Of a stretch of 28,854 nt of DNA, positions 1 to 5,663 are shown piece after piece. The number at the start of each line of letters is the position of its first letter. Positions within the stretch are counted from its first letter, which is position 1. The stretch is from a virus: positions 1 to 28,854 of the IMG/VR virus record IMGVR_UViG_3300032240_001155, one strand, 5' to 3'. The notes below the pieces were generated by a model, which was given only the letters and a program-made list of their open reading frames with translations, did no database searches and was not told where the DNA came from. Position numbers and translations under genes: made by a program.

Positions 1-162
1 CAAATCGTTTTCTTGTTCCTTTTGTGAAATCAATTCACGAAGTCTTTCGAATATTTCGAATCTTTCTTCTTCGCCACCAAGCGAATATAACTCAGCATTG
101 ATATCATCAATCTTGCTGTAGAGTTGGTCTACTCTGGTTTCAATATCTTGAAGGTTTTCCAT
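1..162 (-). CDS. Hypothetical coiled-coil protein, 3' end cut by window edge
   Basis: The first 54 codons are visible and the reading frame runs off the left edge. The protein begins MENLQDIETRVDQLYSKID and continues with regularly spaced leucine/isoleucine among Glu, Lys and Arg, so a helical coiled coil is likely. It lies 19 bases downstream of the HAD phosphatase gene on the same strand and is probably read from that promoter. No strong Shine-Dalgarno sequence is seen before the ATG at 160-162. Function not recognised. Confidence 0.7.
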   Translation of the reverse strand, partial: MENLQDIETRVDQLYSKIDDINAELYSLGGEEERFEIFERLRELISQKEQENDL

Positions 163-181
163 AGTTAATTATAACTACTAT

Positions 182-565
182 TTAGTATCCGCTATTCTCT
201 TCAAATACAGACCAGAATTTATCCATATCTGGAACTTGGTCAGGATGAATAGCCTTAATGCCTTCGGCTTCGTAAGCCTTCCTAGCACCAGCATTGTCGT
301 CAATAGCCAGGGTAGCATCATGCAACTTGTTAGCAGCCTCACGCTTCCAAGTATTAGAAAGTTTATATGAATAAGGATTCATAAGTAGGGAATTGTAATG
401 AATGCCAATCTTTTCTAAGATAGCAATCGTTTCAGCACGGTCTTTCTTTTCCCTGCCAGTAACAATAACCACTCTAGTCTTTAGAGAGTTAACATAGTCA
501 ATAGTTTTTTGAATAGGGTACTGCCCTGCTCGTAGGATGGTGTCGTCAATATCGCAAATAATCAT
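182..565 (-). CDS. HAD-family phosphatase, polynucleotide kinase 3'-phosphatase-like
   Basis: A 127-residue HAD-fold hydrolase. Motif I is DIDDT at residues 5-9 (nucleophile Asp5, general acid Asp7), motif II is the Thr of VTGRE near 36, a lysine near 74 fits motif III, and the AIDDN acid pair is at 89-90. The size and the DIDDTI...VTGRE pattern resemble the stand-alone phosphatase half of phage polynucleotide kinase/phosphatase proteins, which removes 3' phosphates during nucleic-acid repair; another small-phosphate substrate is possible. The kinase half is absent here. Its promoter has TATAAT at 572-577, six bases before the ATG, so the mRNA should be leaderless. It is divergent from the zinc-ribbon gene at 623. 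Confidence 0.8.
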   Translation of the reverse strand: MIICDIDDTILRAGQYPIQKTIDYVNSLKTRVVIVTGREKKDRAETIAILEKIGIHYNSLLMNPYSYKLSNTWKREAANKLHDATLAIDDNAGARKAYEAEGIKAIHPDQVPDMDKFWSVFEENSGY

Positions 566-571
566 ATGTCT

Positions 572-595
572 ATTATACCAGAGACCAGTGACATT
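572..595 (-). promoter_or_regulatory. Minus-strand promoter module, variant box (for gene ending 565)
   Basis: TATAAT at 572-577, seven-base spacer, then variant box AATGTCACTGG. The -10 is six bases from the ATG. The TGACA of this box doubles as the -35 (GTGACA, 588-593) of the divergent plus-strand promoter. Confidence 0.75.
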
Positions 596-616
596 GTAAA
601 GGATGTAGTGTATAAT
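588..616 (+). promoter_or_regulatory. Plus-strand promoter for leaderless zinc-ribbon gene
   Basis: GTGACA (588-593), 17-base spacer and TATAAT (611-616), six bases before the ATG at 623. It overlaps the divergent minus-strand promoter module. Confidence 0.75.
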
Positions 617-622
617 AGTAGT

Positions 623-850
623 ATGAATTGTCCACTTTGTTCCTACCCGATGGTAGATGTCGTTTATGGATTTCCAACTATGGAAATGATTGAAAGGGCT
701 AAGAATGATGAAATTGTTTTAGGCGGTGTGCCTAAGCCATTTGATTTCAAGCCTACTCATTTTTGCTATGATTGTCTTGAGCAGTATCCTCAGAATGAAC
801 CTGAGTACGACAAGGACACTCACACACCCAAGTTTTCTCATAATAATTAA
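623..850 (+). CDS. Small zinc-ribbon protein
   Basis: A 75-residue protein starting MNCPLC. Two CxxC knuckles (CPLC at residues 3-6 and CYDC around 49-52) make a probable zinc ribbon, with a GFPTMEMIERA stretch between them. Similar small double-knuckle proteins are common in phages and have no assigned function. A longer frame begins at 566, but the promoter's TATAAT (611-616) lies inside that extension and six bases before the ATG at 623, so 623 is chosen. The 3' end overlaps the convergent minus-strand gene 753..905 by 98 bases. Confidence 0.8.
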   Translation: MNCPLCSYPMVDVVYGFPTMEMIERAKNDEIVLGGVPKPFDFKPTHFCYDCLEQYPQNEPEYDKDTHTPKFSHNN

Positions 851-905
851 TGACTGGCTTGCAGTTGTGATGATGACCTGTCATACAAAATCCACACTTA
901 CGCAA
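753..905 (-). CDS. Tiny zinc-binding protein, C..C..GHHH..C type
   Basis: A 50-residue frame starting at a TTG that overlaps the stop of the upstream nuclease-like gene (TTGCGTAA). The N-terminal part reads RKCGFC then TGHHHNC, followed by WVCECPC near residues 26-32: five cysteines and three histidines in an order typical of small actinophage zinc proteins. It overlaps the convergent gene at 623..850 by 98 bases, and the CECPC motif itself lies in the overlap. The last 18 residues look unconserved and may be tail. An ATG start at residue 8 would lose the first knuckle. Confidence 0.6.
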   Translation of the reverse strand: MRKCGFCMTGHHHNCKPVINYYEKTWVCECPCRTQVHSEDTAQDNHSKNE

Positions 906-1269
906 GTTGATGCTCCACAATGTGTGAAAGTTTAATTAGGAATCCTTTAGATGGGTTTGGCTCAATCTTACATTCAATTGGTCTGCCATTCTTTTCTACA
1001 ACAGCCTTTAAATCTGGGGTAGGTATAATGACCACCATATTCTCAAGAACAAAAGAGTAATGAGTAGCCTTAGATACACTAAGACCAGATGGTTTCCAGG
1101 ATTGAGAAGCATTGTACCAACAATCAGTTTCGATATATAGATTGCCTGTTTCTTTCCAACGCTTATCACGCTTTACTTCTACTGTATCAATAGATAAAAG
1201 ATTTGCTACGGTGTCTTCACCCTCTTTACCAAATCTTAAATCAATATCAAAATCACTGTTCTTCGTCAT
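898..1269 (-). CDS. PD-(D/E)XK nuclease-like protein
   Basis: A 123-residue protein. The segments FGKEGED (13-19), VEVKRD (30-35) and TGNLYIET (41-48) fit a PD-(D/E)XK fold: a helix-borne Glu, the E-x-K strand pair (Glu31, Lys33) and a following Glu in the core. This fold includes phage Holliday-junction and recombination nucleases and restriction-like enzymes, so a DNA-cleaving role is likely but the substrate is unknown. The ATG at 1267-1269 overlaps the end of the upstream membrane gene, which argues against the longer frame that begins at 1323. Part of the operon led from 1999. Confidence 0.7.
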   Translation of the reverse strand: MTKNSDFDIDLRFGKEGEDTVANLLSIDTVEVKRDKRWKETGNLYIETDCWYNASQSWKPSGLSVSKATHYSFVLENMVVIIPTPDLKAVVEKNGRPIECKIEPNPSKGFLIKLSHIVEHQLA

Positions 1270-1360
1270 ACTTATCTTTACGGTCAACAGCCCACGAAAC
1301 AAATATAAGCAACGCCATACCAACGATAACCATTGATGCGTTCAAAATTATTTCCCACAT
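1253..1360 (-). CDS. Single-pass membrane microprotein
   Basis: A 35-residue protein: a short N-terminus, one hydrophobic helix (about residues 4-25, rich in Ile, Val, Leu, Met), then a charged tail with DRKDKYDEEQ. The predicted topology has the tail in the cytoplasm. The start is one base after the upstream stop and the end overlaps the start of the nuclease-like gene by 17 bases, which supports translation in this frame. Function unknown; other tiny membrane proteins in this window are at 7809, 13271 and 19598. Confidence 0.65.
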   Translation of the reverse strand: MWEIILNASMVIVGMALLIFVSWAVDRKDKYDEEQ

Positions 1361-1361
1361 A

Positions 1362-1520
1362 CTATTCTATATCTTTCTCAATTAAACTAATTACCCAATC
1401 GGAACAAGTAGAGTCTTGTTCTTTTAACATCTCAATGATTCCTTGTATTGCTTTTGTTACTCTGTCCTGACAACAGACACAATCAGGACCATCGTAATAA
1501 GGATTTTTAAAATCACGCAT
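1362..1520 (-). CDS. Small cysteine-containing hypothetical protein
   Basis: A 52-residue protein with a DCVCCQDR motif near residues 13-20 and a single later Cys at 39, followed by a predicted helix. The CxCC cluster may bind metal. Its ATG overlaps the stop of the preceding gene by eight bases (ATGCGTGA), typical translational coupling, and its stop is one base from the next ATG. Function not recognised. Confidence 0.7.
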   Translation of the reverse strand: MRDFKNPYYDGPDCVCCQDRVTKAIQGIIEMLKEQDSTCSDWVISLIEKDIE

Positions 1521-1689
1521 TGCTTGTTCCACGGTTCATGCCGTAAACATATCCAGCCTGGAATGCAAGGACTTCGGACTTGGTGGGCGGTGATGATAGG
1601 CTAAGAATCCAAGTCTCGGTATCCTTAACAGCCTTCTTTTTGATTGTATTAATAATACGCTCGTTGTTTCTACGAGACTTTCTATCCAT
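1513..1689 (-). CDS. Small basic hypothetical protein
   Basis: A 58-residue protein with a basic N-terminal third (DRKSRRNNER, then IKKKAVK) and the pattern FQAGYVYGMNRG near the end, a G-Y-x-x-G-x-x-R arrangement also seen in the other small phage proteins at 2789 and 3781. The ATG follows directly on the upstream stop (TAAATG) and the end overlaps the next gene by eight bases. Nucleic-acid binding is possible from charge alone; function unknown. Confidence 0.7.
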   Translation of the reverse strand: MDRKSRRNNERIINTIKKKAVKDTETWILSLSSPPTKSEVLAFQAGYVYGMNRGTSNA

Positions 1690-1803
1690 TTACTTAACCT
1701 TTACGAGTTTACGCTTTACAGGGTCAAACATCTTTGGAGACTTCTTAGAAGCCTTTCCGTTCTGACGTTCACTGTTGCGTGTTGATGCCTTTTTTGCAGC
1801 CAT
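1690..1803 (-). CDS. Very basic 37-residue protein
   Basis: MAAKKASTRNSERQNGKAS leads a 37-residue protein with about a dozen Lys/Arg and no acidic cluster, ending KRKLVKVK. It looks like a disordered nucleic-acid-binding peptide. It sits between two coupled genes: one base after the stop of 1805..1999 and directly abutting the ATG at 1689, so it is probably translated. Function unknown. Confidence 0.65.
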   Translation of the reverse strand: MAAKKASTRNSERQNGKASKKSPKMFDPVKRKLVKVK

Positions 1804-1804
1804 A

Positions 1805-1999
1805 CTATTCTACCAGACCTTCCTGCGTATTGTCAAATGGAAATGTTTCATACCCAAAGAAAGCCTCAATGTATTTTCTGCGAAGCATATCAGGAATAAT
1901 ATTAACAATGTCCTGACCAAGAACTTCAACTGAATCACCATCGTAATCAACCATGTAAATACGGTCTGGATAAATAATGTAGCGGTATTTGTCTGTCAT
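1805..1999 (-). CDS. Small hypothetical protein, first gene of the minus-strand operon
   Basis: A 64-residue protein, MTDKYRYIIYPDRIYMVDYD onward, with alternating hydrophobic and charged residues suggesting a small beta-rich fold, and an acidic C-terminus. TATAAT at 2006-2011 ends six bases before this ATG, so the leaderless start at 1999 is chosen over the ATG at 2026, which lies upstream of the -10. It leads an operon that continues to 753. Function unknown. Confidence 0.7.
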   Translation of the reverse strand: MTDKYRYIIYPDRIYMVDYDGDSVEVLGQDIVNIIPDMLRRKYIEAFFGYETFPFDNTQEGLVE

Positions 2000-2005
2000 A
2001 TTTCC

Positions 2006-2011
2006 ATTATA
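2006..2011 (-). promoter_or_regulatory. -10 box of leaderless promoter for the 1999-to-753 operon
   Basis: TATAAT preceded by GTGC, six bases before the ATG. The -35 is weak (ATACAA-like at 17 bases). It is divergent from the promoter at 2016-2044. The same GTGCTATAAT string recurs at 22972 and 26130. Confidence 0.65.
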
Positions 2012-2015
2012 GCAC

Positions 2016-2044
2016 TTGACAAGCACCTTTGTATGCCTTATACT
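2016..2044 (+). promoter_or_regulatory. Consensus promoter for leaderless gene at 2051
   Basis: TTGACA (2016-2021), 17-base spacer, TATACT (2039-2044), six bases before the ATG at 2051. Confidence 0.85.
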
Positions 2045-2050
2045 AAGAAC

Positions 2051-2248
2051 ATGGGAAAATTAAAAAATTTAGATGCACAGGGGGTCACTGACCTCACTTC
2101 ATACCTTATTGGTATTATCAATGAAAGAGAGCGATTGCTTGCAATTTTGGATGTCGAACAAAAGAAGAGCAATCTCGGATTTATTCAATATAAAGTTCTC
2201 CGTGAATTGATTGAAAATTCGGCGGTAAATATAGAATACAACGCTTGA
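2051..2248 (+). CDS. Small ERER-motif helical protein
   Basis: A 65-residue mostly helical protein. It contains IGIINERERLLAILDVE in its middle, a motif shared with the proteins at 3016 and 3781 (G-x-x-x-E-R-E-R-x-x-x-I-L), so these genes are probably paralogues. The ATG at 2051 lies six bases after the -10 of a consensus promoter; an upstream ATG at 2033 would place the -10 inside the gene. The -35 of the next promoter begins in its stop codon. Function unknown. Confidence 0.75.
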   Translation: MGKLKNLDAQGVTDLTSYLIGIINERERLLAILDVEQKKSNLGFIQYKVLRELIENSAVNIEYNA

Positions 2249-2273
2249 CAAGCAAGCGAATATACTGTATAAT
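2245..2273 (+). promoter_or_regulatory. Consensus sigma-70-type promoter for the DNA glycosylase operon
   Basis: TTGACA (2245-2250), exactly 17 bases, TATAAT (2268-2273). It gives a leader of about 25 bases before the ATG at 2305, unlike the leaderless neighbours. Confidence 0.9.
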
Positions 2274-2304
2274 TATCTAAGGTCCATTAAACGAGAGAGA
2301 ACGT

Positions 2305-2802
2305 ATGCAAACCTTTTTACCTTACAAAGACTTTGACAAGTCTGCTAAAGCACTAGACAGTAAGCGTCTTAATAAGCAGATTCTAGAGTGCTACCAAATC
2401 CTAAAAGTTCTATCCAACCCAGACCCACGAGCAGGATGGCGTAACCATCCAGCCGTGAAGATGTGGCGTGGCTTTGAACATAAACTATTTGATTACACTA
2501 TGGCTATGGTTCGTGAAGCAAATGTGCGTGGTATTAAGACTGATAAGAATATGAGCAATCTTATGGAACTTCTCAATACTAATGGTATTGATTGGAGTTT
2601 TGATGTACCTGCTTGGTATGAAGATAATGTTAAGATGAAGCGTCTTACCACTACACACAAAGCAAACTTATACAAGAAGGACTCAATCTATTACTTTGAC
2701 TTCTTTAGTGCGTTAGCGAAAAGCAACCCTTGTTGCCCTGACCGTAAAGAACCTTGTAAGTATTATTGGGTTGCACACGAGGAAAATTATGCAGTTGCCT
2801 AA
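2305..2802 (+). CDS. Pyrimidine-dimer DNA glycosylase family protein (Pyr_excise-like)
   Basis: A 165-residue protein beginning MQTFLPYKDFDKSAKALDSK, then RLNKQILECYQIL and GWRNHPAVKMWRGFE (about residues 43-57). This is the signature of the Pyr_excise family related to T4 endonuclease V, in which an N-terminal amine and a Glu drive base excision at UV dimers. Known family members in actinobacteria and their phages are mostly uncharacterised, so the reaction is inferred. Near the C-terminus a short cysteine cluster (CCPDRKEPCKYYW) may bind metal. First gene of a plus-strand operon with the small genes that follow and the adenosyltransferase. Confidence 0.85.
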   Translation: MQTFLPYKDFDKSAKALDSKRLNKQILECYQILKVLSNPDPRAGWRNHPAVKMWRGFEHKLFDYTMAMVREANVRGIKTDKNMSNLMELLNTNGIDWSFDVPAWYEDNVKMKRLTTTHKANLYKKDSIYYFDFFSALAKSNPCCPDRKEPCKYYWVAHEENYAVA

Positions 2803-3028
2803 GATATTTAAATGGCGTTTGCGTCTAGTACAGCAAGGTTACGACCTTGGCTGGGAGCATGGCTTCGAAGCAGGTATGGACGAGCAACATAAACAAATCA
2901 TTGACAAAGTTAATAAGTATATACACGATGTGGATTGGTTGAAGGAAGACCCTTACACTCGTAAAGAAATTATTGAAGCAATTAAAAACCATGAGCCAGA
3001 GAAAGAGGTTGTAGGATGGGATTCATAG
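2789..3028 (+). CDS. Small hypothetical protein with GYDLGWEHGFEAG motif
   Basis: A 79-residue protein; GYDLGWEHGFEAGMDEQ near residues 16-32 is a helix with Gly every few residues, related in layout to the ERER proteins nearby. GAGGAAA lies just upstream of the ATG at 2789, which overlaps the 3' end of the glycosylase gene by 14 bases; a longer frame from 2771 lacks a ribosome site. Likely translationally coupled. Function unknown. Confidence 0.75.
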   Translation: MQLPKIFKWRLRLVQQGYDLGWEHGFEAGMDEQHKQIIDKVNKYIHDVDWLKEDPYTRKEIIEAIKNHEPEKEVVGWDS

Positions 3029-3195
3029 AACGAGCAAAACTTAATGTCGTAAAGAGACATTGGATTCAAGTAGGACAGGAACGAGAGCGTGAGCGTATCA
3101 TTCACATCCTAGAGGAAATGCTACACGATAAGAGTGGTGTCAACCTTAGAGGTGCGATATCGCTATTGAAAGGCAAGTATGGTAATCTTAAGTAA
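3016..3195 (+). CDS. Small ERER-motif helical protein
   Basis: A 59-residue basic protein. VGQERERERIIHILEEML in its middle matches the motif in the genes at 2051 and 3781. The ATG overlaps the end of the previous gene by 13 bases and the stop overlaps the start of the adenosyltransferase by 17, so it is embedded in the operon. Function unknown. Confidence 0.75.
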   Translation: MGFIERAKLNVVKRHWIQVGQERERERIIHILEEMLHDKSGVNLRGAISLLKGKYGNLK

Positions 3196-3784
3196 AATAT
3201 ACACCAAGACTGGTGATAATGGAACAACTGCTTTGGGAGATAATTCCAGGGTATCTAAAACTGACCCACTAATTGAAGCATATTCTACAGTAGATGAAGC
3301 AAATGCTGCTATTGGAATGATTATGGCTTTTGGCACATTTGGGGATAATGGTAAAAACGTTCTTGATAGAATTCAAAATGAATTATTTGATGTAGGTGCA
3401 GACCTGTGCACTCCATATGTTCCTAATGATGGTAGATTAAGAATCACTGAGTATATGGTTACACATCTTGAAAAAGATATAGACCTATACAATGCAACTC
3501 TGGAACCTTTAAGGTCGTTCGTAATGCCTGGAGGTAACCAGACTTCTGCCCTGTTCCACGTTGCTAGAACAATTGTTCGAAGAGCAGAACGCAGGGTATG
3601 GAATGTAACTGGAAGAGAAGTAAATCCTCTAGTAGCACAATACCTAAATAGATTGTCAGACTTGTTCTTCGTAATGGCTAGATTCTACAATGAGAATGAA
3701 GTGCTATGGACTCCAGGTGGAGAAGTCGCTTTTGAAGAGATGCATCCACCAAAGCGTTTCAGAGATATAGGTAACGCTGAATGA
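3179..3784 (+). CDS. pduO: PduO-type ATP:cob(I)alamin adenosyltransferase
   Basis: A 201-residue full-length PduO-family enzyme, which transfers the adenosyl group of ATP to cob(I)alamin to make coenzyme B12 in the cytoplasm. Family hallmarks are in order: KIYTKTGDNGTTALGD (ATP-binding N-terminal loop, residues 6-21), RRAERR (134-139) and YLNRLSDLFFVMAR (155-168), forming the helical bundle active site. GAAAGG precedes the ATG by five bases, and the start overlaps the preceding ORF while its stop overlaps the next (ATGA). Its place inside a phage operon makes it a metabolic gene carried by the phage. A B12-dependent class II ribonucleotide reductase is the obvious client, but none lies in this window. 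No cobalamin riboswitch is seen upstream. Confidence 0.93.
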   Translation: MVILSKIYTKTGDNGTTALGDNSRVSKTDPLIEAYSTVDEANAAIGMIMAFGTFGDNGKNVLDRIQNELFDVGADLCTPYVPNDGRLRITEYMVTHLEKDIDLYNATLEPLRSFVMPGGNQTSALFHVARTIVRRAERRVWNVTGREVNPLVAQYLNRLSDLFFVMARFYNENEVLWTPGGEVAFEEMHPPKRFRDIGNAE

Positions 3785-3996
3785 TATATGACGAAGGACT
3801 AGATGTCCAAGGAGCAATCTACAATGCCTATCAAAAAGGTATCAGAGAAGAACGTGAACGTATCCTAAACATTCTTTATAACAAGGGTTTGGAGTTGGAG
3901 AAGGATGTTTCTTTAGATGATGAAGCATCACGCACAAGATATCTGTTTATGTTGGATATCATTGAAATTGTAAAAAATTCGGGGCATAAGGAATAA
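3781..3996 (+). CDS. Small ERER-motif helical protein
   Basis: A 71-residue protein containing AYQKGIREERERILNIL (about residues 16-32) followed by an acidic helix. It resembles the proteins at 2051 and 3016 and is probably a paralogue. ATGA overlap with the adenosyltransferase stop shows coupling. Function unknown; the repeated motif near the adenosyltransferase could be coincidental positioning of a small gene family. Confidence 0.75.
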   Translation: MIYDEGLDVQGAIYNAYQKGIREERERILNILYNKGLELEKDVSLDDEASRTRYLFMLDIIEIVKNSGHKE

Positions 3997-4029
3997 GCCT
4001 CATTATCCCTAGTAGAAAGAATACACCTA

Positions 4030-4167
4030 ATGAGAATACACTTTAAAAGGTTTAAGTTGGTATCAGCACCTAAGCCTTATGGCATTACATTTATCAGAGA
4101 AAAGAACCTATGGCTCGTAAAGGCAAATACGCCTAAATGGCTATACGGCATAGGCATCTCCTTTTGA
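4030..4167 (+). CDS. Possible 45-residue basic protein
   Basis: An open frame MRIHFKRFKLVSAPKPYGIT... of 45 residues, basic and aromatic, ending KWLYGIGISF. It follows the last operon gene by 33 bases and ends where the origin-like region begins. The best ribosome site (AGAAAG) is rather far from the ATG, so support is moderate. Function unknown. Confidence 0.45.
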   Translation: MRIHFKRFKLVSAPKPYGITFIREKNLWLVKANTPKWLYGIGISF

Positions 4168-4200
4168 TACCCTGGAAAAATATAGGCTAATCGTAATAGG

Positions 4201-4252
4201 TTATACACATATTCACAGAGTTATCCACAGGTTTATACACATTTTATCCACA
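4201..4252 (+). other. DnaA-box cluster
   Basis: Direct 9-mers TTATACACA (4201), ATATTCACA (4209, one mismatch), TTATCCACA (4221), TTATACACA (4233) and TTATCCACA (4244). Four match the bacterial DnaA consensus TTATNCACA exactly; spacing is 8, 12, 12 and 11 bases, close to one helical turn. Confidence 0.85.
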
Positions 4253-4266
4253 GATTAATCTTACTG

Positions 4267-4283
4267 ATGATAATGGTTATCAT
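4267..4283. repeat. Palindrome ATGATAA-TGG-TTATCAT
   Basis: Seven-base arms, three-base centre, 14 bases after the DnaA-box cluster. Its core TGATAATGGTTATCA differs by one base from the palindrome at 4448-4462. Candidate protein-binding site. Confidence 0.7.
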
Positions 4284-4433
4284 TAAGGATAGGGATTTAG
4301 AAATATATAGTGTGTAATGGAGCAAATCACTAACAAGCCTCGTAATCATTATGCACCAAATCCTCATATCGTAATACAATTGTTATATTCCCATAGCCAC
4401 CATATCGTTATAAAAATGTAATAGTTTATTGCA

Positions 4434-4480
4434 ATTTATTTAATAAATGATAATGATTATCAATAATAAATTAAATAAAT
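4434..4480. repeat. Nested AT-rich inverted repeat
   Basis: Outer arms ATTTATTTAAT (4434-4444) and ATTAAATAAAT (4470-4480) enclose the inner palindrome TGATAATGATTATCA (4448-4462). Candidate unwinding or protein-binding element. Confidence 0.7.
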
Positions 4481-4910
4481 ATATAAAAACATATATAAAA
4501 ATGTGGGAAAAATATACACGTTCGTAATACATGTATAGTGTGTATATATACTACTAGGGAGAATCAAGACACTCTTCGTAATACCCTGGCTCTGCCAGCC
4601 CTTCGGGGGTATACAAACAACCATCGTAAAGAATAATCCTATAGGTAATAACATATAGCATATACCTCTGACATCTAATATTCCAGGAAAAATATTTTGT
4701 GTTCGTAATGTCTGGAAATGACAGATAAAATAAACATGCATATATTCCAGGAAAAAAATAAGCCCTTCGTAATATCGGGCTATAGTTAAATATCCTATTT
4801 GGGATTTGTCTATCACATTTTTTGGAATTTGTCAATAGGCGTTATAGGATTGTTATAATTTTTTTGCGCAGAAATCCCAAAGCCATGACGGCTAGGGGAT
4901 GTCTGTTTGT

Positions 4911-5090
4911 TTATTCAGCCATGATGTTTGGCAGGTCAGCAACAATCATAGGCAGGTCAGCCCATAGGTAGTGATAAAAGATACCTTCTATCTCACCAGC
5001 AAGGGTAGCCCACTCTTCGTCTGTGAATGTGCGTGTGAAGTATGTCTCTACTTCTGAACGAGTAACTGCGTATTCTACTTTATCTGTCAT
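4911..5090 (-). CDS. Small acidic hypothetical protein
   Basis: A 59-residue acidic protein: VTRSEVETYFTRTFTDEEW, then EIEGIFYHYLWADLP and a C-terminal DLPNIMAE. The helical DEEW pattern is familiar from actinophage proteins of unknown function. The ATG follows TATAAT by six bases, so the mRNA is leaderless. A hairpin lies just after the stop (ATCCC...GGGAT around 4875-4901), followed by a GCGC-tagged tract. Confidence 0.75.
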   Translation of the reverse strand: MTDKVEYAVTRSEVETYFTRTFTDEEWATLAGEIEGIFYHYLWADLPMIVADLPNIMAE

Positions 5091-5096
5091 GGTTCT

Positions 5097-5120
5097 ATTA
5101 TACTCCCTACCACCGACATT
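5097..5120 (-). promoter_or_regulatory. Minus-strand promoter module (for gene 4911..5090)
   Basis: TATAAT (5097-5102), seven bases, AATGTCGGTGG; the ATG follows six bases after the -10. The first base of the box is the last base of the upstream gene's TAA stop codon. Confidence 0.85.
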
Positions 5121-5386
5121 TATCGGGGTGCTAAGATGAAGATGTCGTCTAGGTCCTGGAATCCCTGGTCTTCAACTTCCAGACTTGCCAGCAATAGTTC
5201 AAACGTTTCACTAATAAACCTATTAGCCATGTCCGTTGTCTTGACAATACCAGTAGCAACTACATACGCCAATGGTAAGCCAACATCATTATAACTAATA
5301 AAATCATCAAAGTTCTCGTCAGTTCTGTAGTTCATCCACAGTTCTGATAGAATGCTTGCCTTATTCTCTAAGGTTGTCTCGCTCAT
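5120..5386 (-). CDS. Conserved small phage hypothetical protein
   Basis: An 88-residue acidic protein. TTLENKASILSELWMNYR, SYNDVGLPLAYVV and FELLLASLEVEDQGFQDLDD form a pattern recognised from phage proteins of unknown function; mainly helical. The start overlaps the end of the upstream gene by 26 bases, which suggests coupling. Its TAA stop touches the next promoter module. Confidence 0.8.
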   Translation of the reverse strand: MSETTLENKASILSELWMNYRTDENFDDFISYNDVGLPLAYVVATGIVKTTDMANRFISETFELLLASLEVEDQGFQDLDDIFILAPR

Positions 5387-5561
5387 GTATCTTTCCTTCT
5401 CGCTCTTCTTTGGCTGAATCTGCTATCTCCATAAATCGCCTGAATGCGACATTGGGTAGATACCAAGCCAAATACTTTCCTGCTAAGTCTAAATCAAATC
5501 TCAAATCACTAATAAGATTACTTACAACTGTAACAAATTTTTCTTCATTGCTTTTTCTCAT
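5361..5561 (-). CDS. Small hypothetical protein
   Basis: A 66-residue charged helical protein, with WYLPNVAFRRFMEIADSAKEERE in its second half. It overlaps the next gene by 26 bases and leads the two-gene unit. The promoter at 5585-5590 gives a leader of about 18 bases; GAGTGGA lies immediately before the ATG and is a weak, close ribosome site. Function unknown. Confidence 0.7.
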   Translation of the reverse strand: MRKSNEEKFVTVVSNLISDLRFDLDLAGKYLAWYLPNVAFRRFMEIADSAKEEREGKIHERDNLRE

Positions 5562-5584
5562 TCCACTCTATTCTCTTATGTTCT

Positions 5585-5590
5585 ATTATA
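5585..5590 (-). promoter_or_regulatory. -10 box for the 5561-to-5120 unit
   Basis: TATAAT preceded by CATTTTGG; the usual GTCGGTGG box is degenerate here. Otherwise positioned like the shared modules. Confidence 0.55.
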
Positions 5591-5663
5591 CCAAAATGTT
5601 GTGGGGAAAGCAAGTAGTAATCTACCTACCTTCCCCACGGTGACGGACTCGGAAACCCCTAAC

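Larger units (their letters stand above)
4168..4910. other. Non-coding, candidate replication origin region
   Basis: About 740 bases with no convincing gene. It holds five DnaA-box-like 9-mers in the same orientation (4201-4252), two near-identical palindromes (4267-4283 and 4448-4462), very AT-rich stretches (about 4430-4560), and repeated intergenic boxes combining (C)CTGGAAAAATA with TTCGTAAT about 10 bases later (4171-4194, 4504-4530, 4684-4711, 4745-4776). A GC-rich paired structure lies at 4577-4612. The direct repeat GACAAATYCCAAA (minus strand) occurs twice near 4799-4842. Together these fit an origin or a plasmid-like replicon control region; function is inferred. Confidence 0.55.

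Noticed and set aside
3100-3178. Search for a cobalamin riboswitch before the adenosyltransferase
   Set aside because: The upstream DNA is coding (3016..3195), and no B12-box motif was recognised.
4317-4421. 34-codon plus-strand ORF (MEQITNKPRNHY...)
   Set aside because: No ribosome site; it lies over the palindromes and Cys-free low-complexity DNA. Left as non-coding.
4460-4835. Two overlapping minus-strand ORFs of 93 and 118 codons
   Set aside because: They run through the origin-like repeats, lack ribosome sites, and their sequences follow the AT-rich repeats and palindromes rather than a protein-like pattern.
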